Positions 44,376 to 54,973 of a DNA stretch of 64,000 nucleotides are shown here, one piece after another. Each line of letters begins with the position of its first letter. Within the stretch, counting starts at the first letter, position 1. Below the pieces are notes generated by a model. It saw nothing but the letters and a program-made list of their open reading frames with translations, ran no database searches and was not told where the DNA came from. The stretch spans positions 568,629 to 632,628 of the forward strand of contig NMRB01000038.1 of the NCBI GenBank assembly GCA_002633025.1. Direction: 5' to 3'. This DNA is from Notospermus geniculatus (taxonomy: Eukaryota; Nemertea; Pilidiophora; Heteronemertea; Lineidae). The position numbers and the translations under genes were made by a program.

Positions 44376-44919
44376 AGGGACTCCATAGGGAACTCACGGA
44401 TACCACGAATATTCGTCAGTTCAATATCTCAATCATAGGTGGCAGGTCGCAATAATAGTTTGTCAATTTGTCAACAGATGGCGCGAATATGAAAGTATAA
44501 GTACGCATGCGCAGTTACAAGGCAGAATCGCGGGAAATTCTATAAATAGCCCTGTGGAACACATGATCACGTCAGCCATGGAATTCCGAGCGGTAAAAAT
44601 AGACACAAGTTAGGAGGAGCTCAGTCACAGCGAACCTCTTAACATTACGTAATATCAATTGGGAAGTGTGCCACTGCTGGCGACTCAGCTTGAATGGCAA
44701 GGTACATAATTGGACCTTTGTGGTGTTTTTATGTGTGTCTGAACGGGGGGTATTCATGTCTACCATGTATACTGAGCATAACTTGTGTGATGTTGAATCG
44801 CCTTTACACCACGAAATTTGTACTGTGTTCGGTCTGCATGGACTGGGCATGGTTCGGTGCAAATGATACGTTCTAAGGTGTTGCCCAAATTCCCGCCAAT
44901 GAACACCCCTCCGGTACGC

Positions 44920-45085
44920 GGAAAAAATCCCCCGGAAAAAATCACCCTCGGCCTGGAAAAAATCCCCCCGGAAAAAATCAACTTTTTGGTAAAGTAGGAA
45001 AAAATCCCCCCGAAAAAAATCCCCCTTTTGGTCAAGTAGGAAAAAATCCCCCTTTTTGGTAAAGTAGGAAAAAATCCCCCAAGAA
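44920..45085 (-). repeat. GGGGATTTTTTCC minisatellite (left arm)
   Basis: On the minus strand a short unit GGGGGATTTTTTCC with TACTTTACCAAAAA spacers. Its reading frames give Gly-Asp-Phe-Phe repeats that should not be read as a gene. Confidence 0.9.
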
Positions 45086-45415
45086 ATAGTCTGCCTTATG
45101 TACTTCACTGGTAGGATTTTTTTTCTTATTAGGAAAGCCCAGAAGTCTCATTATGAAGGGCAGGTTGACAGATTTGTGCACCTGATTACATTGTTCTTGA
45201 TTTTTTTTATTTAATTGCGACCAAGTTTGGCAAAATTAAACCCGCCCAAAGTCGCTGAACACCACAAGGTTAATTGGTTACATAGGGAATGTCATCACAA
45301 TAAAAAAACGACAATCCATTAGTAGCAAATAAAGCCTTATCGTTTGTGTTACAAAGATCAGGTATAATTAATGGCTATGTCACTCCCCAGCGACTTTGGC
45401 CGCGTTTTCACAGAC

Positions 45416-45588
45416 CAGGTGTGACAGGAATCAAAGTCCCCGGGAATCAATGTCCAGTTTTATTGTTCAGCGAGGGATTAGAATATATTATGGCTATGGA
45501 GACCATGACCATTCGAATATAACCTTACAATAGCGGGCTACTTTTTGGCGGGCTTGCATTTCTAGGACGGTGATTCCTGTCACACCGG
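45416..45588. mobile_element. Uninterrupted CAGGTGTGACAG MITE
   Basis: A 173-bp sister of 2303-3090. It gives the empty sites for both nested TTA MITEs. Confidence 0.9.
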
Positions 45589-45757
45589 TCGCAATTGTCT
45601 GGAATCAAATCTGCTGTCTGGACTCAAATCTACTCTGGACCCTTGGCCCCTTGCTTACCATAAGCTTGGCTTATTACAACTTCGACTTCAATAAAATAGA
45701 CGACCAAAGCCCAGCGGGCAAACCAGGTATACTTCACTACCAGTGAAATATGCTTAA

Positions 45758-46513
45758 GGGGGCGGTAGCCATAAGGAAGCGCACTGCGAATGGCGAAGGA
45801 AAACAATTCATATTTTCTTCAAGCCAAAAGGTAGCATCGATTTTATGTATTTGTATGAAATTTCCACTCTTGTTCTACACATCTGAATTGAAAACAATGT
45901 GCTTTCATCTTTCATTAATGAGCTAATTAAGCAAACAATGAGACCCCCGTTTGACTTTTTCGTCATAAATTTCTCGGCAACAAGGCGACTGGGACCTGGC
46001 GTTATATCACCAAATGTTGGGGAATACATATGTGCAGGGCACGACGTTGAGTTATTTGGCAAATTTTAATTATTAGTACTGATTATTATGTAATTTGTGC
46101 CAAAAATTGGTCAAAAATGAACTTTTGGAATATCTCCCGAATCCTCTTGAATAATGAAAAAATCTCAACGTCGTGCCCTGCGCACAAGTATACTGCTGAC
46201 AAATGAAAAGAAATCTGTGAAGTGCGATGTCTGATGGATGAGAAAAATCTTCCCAAAAATGTAGTATTTTGGCCTAAACACGCCTCGCTTTTCGAAATAC
46301 GCGGGCGATTAAAATAACCTCCTTATTGTCATTAAAATGAAGAGACCGCTGGGTGCATTGTGGACATTCGATTATAGGTTTTGGCAACCAACCATGATCA
46401 GCTTGTCCTCGACGCCTAATTTTATTAACAATACATGGTTAGTCATAAATAAACCGATTCAATCTTCGACCGCCGCACTATTGACGGCGCTGTATGTTTC
46501 CACTACCGCCCCC
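45758..46513. mobile_element. TTAA-flanked element, GGGGGCGGTAG termini
   Basis: GGGGGCGGTAGCC and CACTACCGCCCCC are bounded by TTAA at 45754-45757 and 46514-46517. The interior has CAACGTCGTGCCCTGC and its complement as a second inverted pair. piggyBac-type target choice. Confidence 0.75.
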
Positions 46514-46534
46514 TTAAGGCAGACTTTCCTGGGG

Positions 46535-46695
46535 GATTTTATCCTATTTTGCCAAAAAGGGGGATTTTTTCCTACTTGACCAAAAGGGGGATTTTTTCCT
46601 ACCTTACCAAAAAGTGGATTTTTTCCAGGGGAATTTTTTCCGGGGGGACTTTTTCCAGGGGGATTTTTTCCGGGGGGATTTTTTCCTACATTCCA
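46535..46695 (+). repeat. GGGGATTTTTTCC minisatellite (right arm)
   Basis: Inverted partner of 44920-45085, with the same CCTACTTGACCAAAAGGGGG spacer. Confidence 0.9.
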
Positions 46696-47388
46696 CCCCT
46701 CCGAATCCGATGTCCCATGAATTCAGCCCTTCAAGAAAACAAAGAGTCCACGAAAAAAAACAAAGCTTTATCATCAAATTTTCCCCAAAAACTCTGTTAA
46801 TGAAGTGTACAATGCAGTGCTTCTGATTCGACTTGCGCCCCATTATTATATACACATCTTCAAATGCACAAATCTGACAGATTTTTTATAGGCCTACCGA
46901 GTATTTCCAATTAGTCCATTTTAATTTCTCTCAAACCCCTGACCACATTCCTAGACTATCTATTTGGCAATCAGAATTTCATAAACGTTAGACTTTCCCT
47001 TTGCTCGAACATTGAGAAAAGTCAACTTCAGCTTTCCTCAGGCTCAAGTCCGACCCCAACATGTCCCAACTGTGCAAACCACTGTGTACAATAAACCTTT
47101 GAGTATTCTGAGCCGAGCTACATGTACATGATGTACTAGGATAATTATTCTAAATCTAATTGCATAATAGTAGTTTGTTCGCCAGACCGTGGAGTTGTTC
47201 CATGGGGTGTATCTATTTTTAGAACGCTCGGAATTCCATGACTGACGTGACATCATCATGGGTTCCCCAGAGCTATTTATAGAATTTCCCGCGATTGTGC
47301 CCCGGACCTGCTTGACCAGTGGCGCCGGCTAGTTGAAGCTAAATGGTACTAATAGTAGCCTAATAGCCGGTTCCCTGTGGAGTCCCTG

Positions 47389-47571
47389 CTGTTCCATAGA
47401 AGTCCACATTTCACTTTTCACGCCCCGCACTTCACGTTTTCCTTTCGTTCCTCAGAGAAAGCGTGCCACAGAACAGGTAATGTATTGTCTCGTTGTGTGC
47501 TGAATCGAGGAACGAAAGGAAAACGTGACGTGTCACGCGTGAAAAGTGAAAAATTAACTTCTATGGAACAG
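47389..47571. mobile_element. 183-bp palindromic MITE (CTGTTCCATAGAAGT ends)
   Basis: CTGTTCCATAGAAGTCCACA and its complement extend about 65 bases into the element (ACGTTTTCCTTTCGTTCCTC / GAGGAACGAAAGGAAAACGT). It abuts the preceding foldback. Confidence 0.9.
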
Positions 47572-47694
47572 GAGCCTAAGATACAATATGGAGTCCCGTA
47601 GGACTTTACACACGTAGGCCTAGCCCTAGAATTTGTGTATTCACGACGGCAAATTCAGCCCTATTTCAACCCGACTCAGTTGCATAAACTTATT

Positions 47695-47723
47695 AAGACC
47701 GCCCCCATCAATGGGGCGGTCTT
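47695..47723. repeat. 11-bp GC-rich hairpin
   Basis: AAGACCGCCCC, CATCAAT, GGGGCGGTCTT; a perfect stem. Confidence 0.75.
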
Positions 47724-48749
47724 CCTTGTTTTTACTGAATTTCTCTCTCTGCATCCAATCTGCGGTTTCGCCTGGATAACTGACGAAATTCGACATGTTT
47801 CGCGGCGAAACTGTCAGGATTGGTTCTTATGCTTATTATACAGAACCCTATTTAATCTTGGTGTGATCTGACCACAATAAACAGTAAAAGTTTGATGAAA
47901 TTTGTTGCCTTATCGTGTTCGCATTAGCCGGTTCGCACGGCGCTCATAAAAATCTCGATGAACTGCACATGGCTGGCGTCAGGTAACCGGGTAACTGAAC
48001 CACTAGAGAACAGCAGCAACTCTCCAACGTACAGGCGAGACAGCTTCGCCGCACAAGTGCAGCAACTCACAACACGGTACGGCATACTTCCTCGTCTAGT
48101 GGGATTGGAGAGTGGGGGAGTCCAGACGTTCCGACTGGTGACTGAGACCTACGGAGCATGCGCATTGGTTGCTCATACATGTGCTACGCAAACATGGCAA
48201 ACCGGACAGCGAGTGCTTGATTTTTCCTCGGAAACAATCCAAATAGTTAGCCTACAGCTTTGCTGGTGTATCCTTTTTTATTTATGACAGTGAAGTTTGT
48301 TAGTATCAAATGATATCGCTACGGTGTTAACCAAGTCATGTTAATTCGTACAGGCCTAAATATTCAGCTTGAATTGTGGCGCTGATCATGCTGATAGGCG
48401 GCCGCGCTGTCTGTCATCAGTGTGCATGCTGTGTGCATAATGCATTGGGTGGGTGGGTAGGCTAGGCCTATCTATGTAGCTAGGCCTTTTTAGGGTAACC
48501 TACCTTTCTTATAGGCGTAGTGTGTCAATCAGTCATGTTAGACTGTAGCAGAAAAGATATGTTACTGTGCTGTGGGAGTGTGTCAGTGTGTGTGCATGAT
48601 GGTACGGTAGGTTGGCCTACTGCTATGATCAACAACAACGCATCACCAGCCTACTGTGCTCTTTATCTGGTGTCGAAGCAAGTCATGTGCTTAATTACTG
48701 ATGCTTATATTGCCTCATTCTCAAAACCATTTTCCTTTTCTCTTTACAG
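47724..48749. other. Region upstream of the terminal exon, coding content unclear
   Basis: 47958-48287 is open on + for 109 codons, but no donor in a phase compatible with the 48750 exon was found. CpG density and a CATGCGCATTGGTTG CCAAT-like word near 48158 could mark a promoter. No function is proposed. Confidence 0.35.
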
Positions 48750-48839
48750 GATGCAAATAACCAAAGTTTTCTAAAACGAATCCACCAAACCCTCGAGATA
48801 TTAAGTTCCCAGGACTTGATTGATGCTGTCAGAAAGTAA
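48750..48839 (+). CDS. Terminal coding exon of an unidentified gene
   Basis: A strong polypyrimidine acceptor (TTTCCTTTTCTCTTTACAG) precedes a 90-bp frame encoding DANNQSFLKRIHQTLEILSS, then QDLIDAVRK, and a TAA stop, an amphipathic helix-like C-terminus. Tandem AATAAA signals follow at 49303-49313, a plausible 3' end. The upstream exon was not found within the window, so the protein cannot be named. Codon use and composition look like a real exon, not a repeat. Confidence 0.5.
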   Translation, partial: DANNQSFLKRIHQTLEILSSQDLIDAVRK

Positions 48840-49165
48840 TTTGCCAAAAGAAGCAAGATATGACTATGATATGAGAGGCTGTCACAATCATACCATAATC
48901 ACAGCTTCATGTAAGATTTCTGTAAATACGATATTTCAAATCAAAGGACACAATGAAAGCAAAGGGGCCAATGACAATCTATGTGATTTATGGTGCTGGT
49001 ACATGTCATGATGCAGCTAACTAGCATCACCATCCTTGATACTGGGCAATGCCGACATTCAAACATTGTCCGCAAACTAAATCTTATTCGACTGCACCAG
49101 CTTCCAGTTCGGTATTGCAATCACTTGTACTTCAGCCATGATGGATACAGGTCACAGGAGCAGCC
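48840..49165 (+). other. Possible 3' untranslated region
   Basis: AT-rich sequence after the terminal exon, with no ORF of interest. It continues to the polyA-like AATAAAATAAA at 49303. Confidence 0.35.
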
Positions 49166-49166
49166 T

Positions 49167-49230
49167 TCCTGAGAATCCCAGGGCTTGAGGGAGGGTACAA
49201 CCGTAAATGACCTGAGATCTCAGGATGAGG
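49167..49230. repeat. Fused-end relict of the element at 54349-54965
   Basis: TCCTGAGAATCCCAGGGC is joined directly to GAGGGAGGGTACAACCGTAA and then CCTGAGATCTCAGGATG, which are the two termini of the longer element, so this is an internally deleted copy. Confidence 0.6.
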
Positions 49231-49573
49231 AGCAGCAGGAGTTATGTCACAATATGTATGTTAGATGACCTATACATGTACCCACACTTTGATTATGAAC
49301 AAAATAAAATAAATTCCTTTCTGGCTTTCAATTTATGTGCATCTTCCATTGAGCTTTCTTATTCTAATGTTAGAAGTCTATGACACCTTGATCCTGTATA
49401 CCTCGCCCATCAACCAAGCTTTTTTTGCTACTCAGTAATTCTCGATCAGTCAACTCTGTCTCGGCTCCCAATTTCCAAGGGCGGTCTTCAAATTGACTGG
49501 TAAGTCAATTTCTAGTTTACACTAGACTTCGCGAACCAGCAATAATTCATTAACTTGGAATTTTAGAACATAG

Positions 49574-49690
49574 GGTCATATGAATAAAGACTAGTGAATG
49601 CTTTTACTTGAATTTTGCAATATAAATGCATTAGGCAATGCTGTACAAATCTGAAGTGAAAGCATTTGCTGGTCTTTACTCATTTTACTC
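49574..49690. mobile_element. Roughly 117-bp palindromic MITE
   Basis: TCATATGAATAAAGACTAGT, then GAATGCTTTTACTT, mirrors AAGTGAAAGCATTTGCTGGT, then CTTTACTCAT. Sister of the interrupted copy at 42480-42885. Confidence 0.7.
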
Positions 49691-51340
49691 ATCAAGTCTC
49701 TCACAAACGGAGAAGAACGCTTCTGAATTCACATAGGTGCGGGCAACTCGTGCGGGTCCCACGTAAGCCTATCATCACGACCACTTCAAAGTGCCATAAA
49801 GTCAATTCAACTCTTCATATCAAAATCTCAGTTACGTCAAACGATTCCTCAACATGTTTTCTTGATATTAAAACTACTACATGACTTTATGCCTCCCGGA
49901 AACATGAATAAATCGACAAAAAGAGGAGAAAAACACGGGATGCTCAGTTCCATTCAACAATGTCGAAGGTGTTGTGTCAGTCCAAAAAAATGGCAGCCGC
50001 GCCTAGCAACCACCCTAACAACCAAACAGTGTCCCATGCGTGTCGGCCTGCTGCCAGATAATGAGGCAGCCAACAGGAACTCTTCTTGCAAAATGTGGTG
50101 CGAACCTCGCTTCCGGTAGTTTCATCATACTATAAGATTAGTGATGTTAAATGACGCCGGTTTGCCTGGAAGCGAGGGCAGCTTGGCTGTTCTATTTAGT
50201 GAGCAATTTATACGGTTAGCTCTGGTTTATAGGGGGAAGCACAATAAATATAAGAGATCGCTCAGAGACCAAACGGTTCGGATCTCCCCTGGGGTATGTG
50301 GGTCAGAGTTGGCGAGGAGCCCCAACACCTGGGTGCCCTGTATGGTTCCAATGAACCTCAGCAGACGATTGATGGCCCTGAAGGTGAGAAATCAGTTTAC
50401 ACCATCAAACATGCAGTCCTCAGACAACAATGTCTGGAGCATGCAGTTGTAGTTGAGGCGAAATGGAAATCTGTGTCGTTCCGCCTTTTCAATGGCTCCA
50501 CTCTCTGGCACCAGCTCACCGCATCACTCTGCCAAGACCTTGCAAAACCACTTTATCGTCAATAAATAGATCATTATCTGGTATGATATTACTGAAACAA
50601 TGTAAGGGATGAATTTTGCAATTAGAAAGAGGCATTCATGTTCTAAAAGGTATTTTGAAGGAACTGTTTTAGCGGAAGGCAGCACAAGGTGGTGATCGTC
50701 GCGATGTACCAACTGTCCAAAAGTCCGAATTAGATACGTGGGTTTTGTTTATTTACGCTTTTTGCTCGGTACACGTTATGTAACAGAGCAGGCTGCCATC
50801 ATGAATGACGTCATTCTACGCAGACATCCGGAATGCGGTATACGGGAGGCGGAAGCAATATGTTGTATGCGAAAATGCATAGCATATACCGCTTCTGCAT
50901 TCCGCAATCCGCATTCCAGGTGTGCAGTCAACGCAGCTTAGGGTACTCAGACAACAATAGAGAGGTTGAGACGTCCTACGATAAAGGCAAACGCAAACTT
51001 TATTGACGACAATATTGTTACCGTCCAAAAACTACCTTTGTTATGTTAAGATGTGTACTTAAAGCCCCACTGTATTGAATTCGAAAAACGCAAATCATCT
51101 CCGTGATTCTTGACGTCAGTGCACGACGTCACGACGTCAGTGTAGTGTAAAATGTACTACGCTCTACCTGAATACATTTAGAGCTCTCCCTGCAGATTTT
51201 TTCCATGTGTGCTGAAAACTAGGCCTTGATTCTCTGAAATACGTATCAGGTGAGCATTTTGGGGACCTTCACAAGCTATGAGACCTCTATGTGCATTCTC
51301 CTAACATTTTGAAAAGATCGTAAAATTCAATAGAGTGGGG
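49691..51340. other. No gene securely recognised
   Basis: 50296-50565 (+) is open for 89 codons (…VYTIKHAVLRQQCLEHAVVV…) and might be an exon, but I see no domain and no partner exon. 50810-50935 contains inverted GGAATGCGG/CCGCATTCC words of a GCGGA-type repeat related to 62790. 51110-51140 has two ACGTCA CRE-like words. Confidence 0.4.
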
Positions 51341-51346
51341 TTTTAA

Positions 51347-51741
51347 GGGCCTGTCACACTGAAGTAGTTCTCATAAGTCCTGCTCCGTCCCACAAAAATC
51401 GTAAAACGGGCTAGAACGTGTAACCCTTGGCCAAATAATGCCTCGATGATCTGCAGCACCCTTCCCTTCCATGAACTTCGTAATACCCCCATCACACTGA
51501 GCTAGTTCTCAGTACCTTCTTGAAAATTTTGCCAAACGGGCTCAAGCTGTGTGCCAACGGAGTGGACGTAGTGGCAACTTTTCACAGTCTTTTTGCGAAC
51601 TTCATGGACGGGCTGGGACGGGAAGAGTGCTCCACAACGTTGAGACAACTTGTTTGGCCAACTTCACACGTTCTAGCCCGTTTTACGATTTTATTAGGAC
51701 GGGGCAGGACGTTTTGAGAACTACTCCAGTGTGACAGGCCC
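51347..51741. mobile_element. TTAA-flanked element, GGGCCTGTCACACTG termini
   Basis: GGGCCTGTCACACTGAAGTA is mirrored by TACTCCAGTGTGACAGGCCC, with arms of about 80 bp and TTAA at 51343-51346 and 51742-51745. The interior repeats the CGGGCT/AGCCCG motif. Confidence 0.8.
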
Positions 51742-51937
51742 TTAAAAAAGACTGTAAAAACTTGTCACTGCGTCCACCCCGTTCGCACACAGTTTCAGCC
51801 CGTTCGACTCACTCGATTTTACACGTCGCCAAAGTTCGTATTTTTTATCTAAACCGAATCATATAAAAATCTGCTCAGAATTTCAGGAGAAACTAATTAG
51901 AAGCCTGCATTTACAACCATCTCCTAGATTTAATCAA

Positions 51938-52712
51938 GGCTTACTGGAAAAAACGCAACGCAACGCAATGCAGCGCAATGGGAGTATTCACTATTTCCAA
52001 ATGACTAGCTGATTTGTTATGTCGACGTTAGATGGCGGTGTTCAAATGCTTGACGGCGAACTGGCGATCGATCGATCAATACACGTGTAGGCCTACACGT
52101 CGTCACGACGTCATGTACATCATGCACAGGCACGAGTCGTGTCATCATATGCATAGATCATGTTTCCAAGCTCGACGTGAAGTTAAAATCCCCCTAGGTC
52201 TATCTGAATGCACCAAGTTATCAATTTGGCGTGGAGGCTGATTGCTACTGGTAAAGGAATGCGTTCAAGAATGGTCTCTTACCTGATGAATGGTTGGTAA
52301 TGATGTTGCAGCTCGTCAAACTTCTCAAGTGATGAAAAAGACGGCGGACATTTTTTTTGGCTCATCACTACCTGGACTTGTATCAGAACTCAACAGAGTA
52401 TCAGTCTAGTTGCCACTACGTGTATGTAGTTTGGACAGGAGACCAGTATGGGATCATTGGGAGAGGCCAGACTCGCGCATTTCAGGTGAGTGCGTTACAC
52501 CATGATGGCCATGAACGTTTTAGTATAGTTGCCCGAGACTATCATGACTGCCAGATTGATACACAATGAATGGTCCCTTGCCGGAAGCATCAATCCTCGA
52601 CCCTCGCATATGTCATGTGCTTACTACGCCTACCAAAGCAGCCGCAAATGGGTAAAATAGGAACTAGGTTCATTGCGTTGATTGCGTTGCGTTGCGTTTA
52701 TTCCAGTAAGCC
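51938..52712. mobile_element. hAT-type nonautonomous element, 8-bp duplication TTAATCAA
   Basis: The ends are GGCTTACTGGAAAAAACGCA and TGCGTTTATTCCAGTAAGCC. TTAATCAA is at 51930-51937 and 52713-52720. CGCAA tandem words lie subterminally at both ends. The 70-codon frame at 52357 has no known domain. Confidence 0.9.
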
Positions 52713-52791
52713 TTAATCAAGGACGCCTGTTCCAGTTACGCAAAACTTCTCAATGTCAGAGGTCAAGGTCACAGGTAGTGTACCAGCTCTA

Positions 52792-53303
52792 CAGGGTGGC
52801 CCAAAAAAAGCGCAACATCTACCTTCTAAATCTCCAAGGGGGACCAGGTTTTACCAGAAAGTGACCAAATCCCTATTACGACAGGGTGGTATTTCACTCA
52901 AAAATGGAATGCGGGCACTCAGGCCCTGTTGTGGGCTGACACATGCCTATTTCAAGTTCAATAACTGTCATGAATAAATGAACCTTTTATCTGTGAATGC
53001 ATGTCATGGTTGACCGCACAATTATTGTGGTCGTCTCCCATGCCGCCTGACCACAAATAAAATAGGGCTACCACAGTATTTACCTAACAGGGTACTTGTC
53101 ATTCATTGCATCATCCAAAATAGGCTTGGTAACAGTTTGAAAAGGACACTCGGTCTCTTGGAAAGCCGAGGCCTATTCATGACTAATCGTACCGTGACCA
53201 AGCTTGTTATTGGGTTATTAGTAGGTTTGAAATGGACATCATACAACCTGGTCTCCAGACCAAAATTGGGCTCCCCATGTTGCGCTTTTTTTGGGCCACC
53301 CTG
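52792..53303. mobile_element. Mariner-type MITE, CAGGGTGGCCC termini
   Basis: 512 bp, TA flanks. Third family member. The host repeat (AGCTCTAGAGTAGCAA) shows the empty TA at 16910. Confidence 0.9.
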
Positions 53304-53410
53304 TAGAGTAGTAACTTCAACTGGAAATTGGCTAGTGCTAGATTGGGTACTGACAGTGCTGTCGTCAGGATCGGAAACCATTGACATCGCTCCGATGTCG
53401 GTTTCTTGTA

Positions 53411-54340
53411 ATGATTTTTTTCATGTTTCACTCAGAAGTGACATACAGTACGTACTTCTCGAAGGAAATCAATAATGTACCATCGATTACTTGTATTAGT
53501 TATCATACTTTATTGATTTTCTTGGACCAATGGAACAAACAGAGCAATCCTTACAACTTTTTCTTCACGCCAGGACATCAATACATATATACTTGCCAAA
53601 GAGTTTGAGAGCTTGGGTCGACGATGTCGTCTTTTTCGTCAGATGGTATCTTCGACTTCGCTGGCTACGAATGTCAGGAGGTACAATACAATGAGCTTTT
53701 ACATTGCTGAAGCTTTCAGAAAGAGGCCCACTGATAGGACGAAAACCGACGAGCTCGTTCAGCACTCGGAGCCGCGAGCTTCTCTCGACCTCACCTTAGG
53801 AGGCCATTCCTTGGTTCTCATGATGGCATTCCTATTGGTTCTCACAGTTTCAGAGGTTTCATTCGGGATCACTTCCAACTTAACACTCTAGTTTACAAAG
53901 TACAGTCTTGTTAAAAAAATAAAAAAAATAAAAAGGCAGTGATGTTTCCTTTTCTGCTGAGATGCCAATAGTCATTTATGGGCAAGATTGCCGTTTTTAT
54001 ACACAAAAATATGTTGTCTAAATGATGACACACAGAATTTAGGATTTGTGGCAAATTATCATGAAAATATTAGAATTTCAACATATCAAGAATAAACACA
54101 ACTTTTAGAATCCCCAATTTGCATTTCAAAATTAGCTTGATACTATTCCCTGACGATTTCTAAGAAATTCTGTGCAAAATAATATTTCGAAAAAACTTGT
54201 CGTTTTCAAGAAATATCAAAATATCATCAGAAAAATATGCTATATTTTTGGGGCATTTTAAGACTCGTTAAATTCTCCGTCTATTGAAAGTACAATGATG
54301 GAATAATCAGTATGAACTATTTTGTTATAATGATGAGTGA
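53411..54340. other. No gene recognised
   Basis: 53613-53891 is open but domain-free. 53910-53935 is A-rich (TTAAAAAAATAAAAAAAATA). Confidence 0.4.
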
Positions 54341-54348
54341 CTGTTGAC

Positions 54349-54965
54349 GCATCCTGAGAATCCCAGGGCTTCGCGCTCGCTCACTCGCACTATGCCCTGA
54401 GGACATCCGCCCGATTTCGTGGGGTAGTGGCGAAAGAAATCCTTTCGCCCAATCAGCATCGCGATCATGCAGTGACGTCATTCATTAGAGCTGGGCCTCC
54501 ACTTCGTGTTGTGAAGATGGGACAAATCGCACTTCGATTCCCTGACAAACTCGCTGAATTTTTGACTATTCCTGAATTAACTTCGCGTCAAAATGGTTCT
54601 CACGGATTATGTACATAATGACTACCTATCAATAGGTTCAAAAGACGAAGGTATGATCCAGTTCATGTGTTTGGGGCAGCTGTCATTCGACAGCGTGCAT
54701 AAATTATGGAATGAGATACAGTTCTATTTGCCTGGTGCCCGTTAACTCGTAACACCAGATCTGTTTGCAGACGTTGCAGCACTAGGCACGGTGTTTGGTA
54801 TGTTACATCAAGTGGCGTTCCCCCACTGCAGTGCATGGGTTATTCGTGAATTACCAATTGGCGAGTACACACGAGGGAACAGCCGTCTTCCCCATCGAAA
54901 CGGGGTGGATTTCCTCAGGGCATTGAGGGAGGGTACGACCGTAAATGACCTGAGATCTCAGGATG
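54349..54965. mobile_element. 617-bp element with 8-bp duplication CTGTTGAC
   Basis: GCATCCTGAGAATCCCAGGG and its diverged complement CCTGAGATCTCAGGATG bound it. CTGTTGAC is at 54341-54348 and 54966-54973. It includes a diverged inner pair ATGCCCTGAGGACATCC / GGATTTCCTCAGGGCAT. hAT-like. Confidence 0.75.
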
Positions 54966-54973
54966 CTGTTGAC

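Larger units (their letters stand above)
44376..47387. mobile_element. 3.0-kb foldback element with minisatellite arms and inward TATA boxes
   Basis: The ends AGGGACTCCATAGGGAAC and GGTTCCCTGTGGAGTCCCT are inverted. The subterminal TATAAATA (44541-44548) and its complement (47274-47281) sit in matching positions, followed by CGTCAG/ATGGAATTCCGAGCG. GGGGATTTTTTCC arrays lie at 44920-45080 and 46535-46695. The centre contains two other MITEs. No transposase. Confidence 0.75.
51850..53410. repeat. Third AGGTCA tandem-repeat element, interrupted twice
   Basis: 51865-51937 and 52713-52791 are consecutive parts of one unit (TTTAATCAAGGACGCCTGTT after rejoining). 53304-53410 is the right end with GGATCGGAAACCATTGACAT. 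Two transposons separate the parts. Confidence 0.85.

Noticed and set aside
44572-45108. 178-residue minus-strand frame with repeated GDFF motifs
   Set aside because: The repeats are the translation of the GGGGATTTTTTCC minisatellite, mirrored at 46535-46695.
50296-50565. 89-residue frame as a gene
   Set aside because: No homology signature, no clear splice sites, no promoter or polyA evidence.
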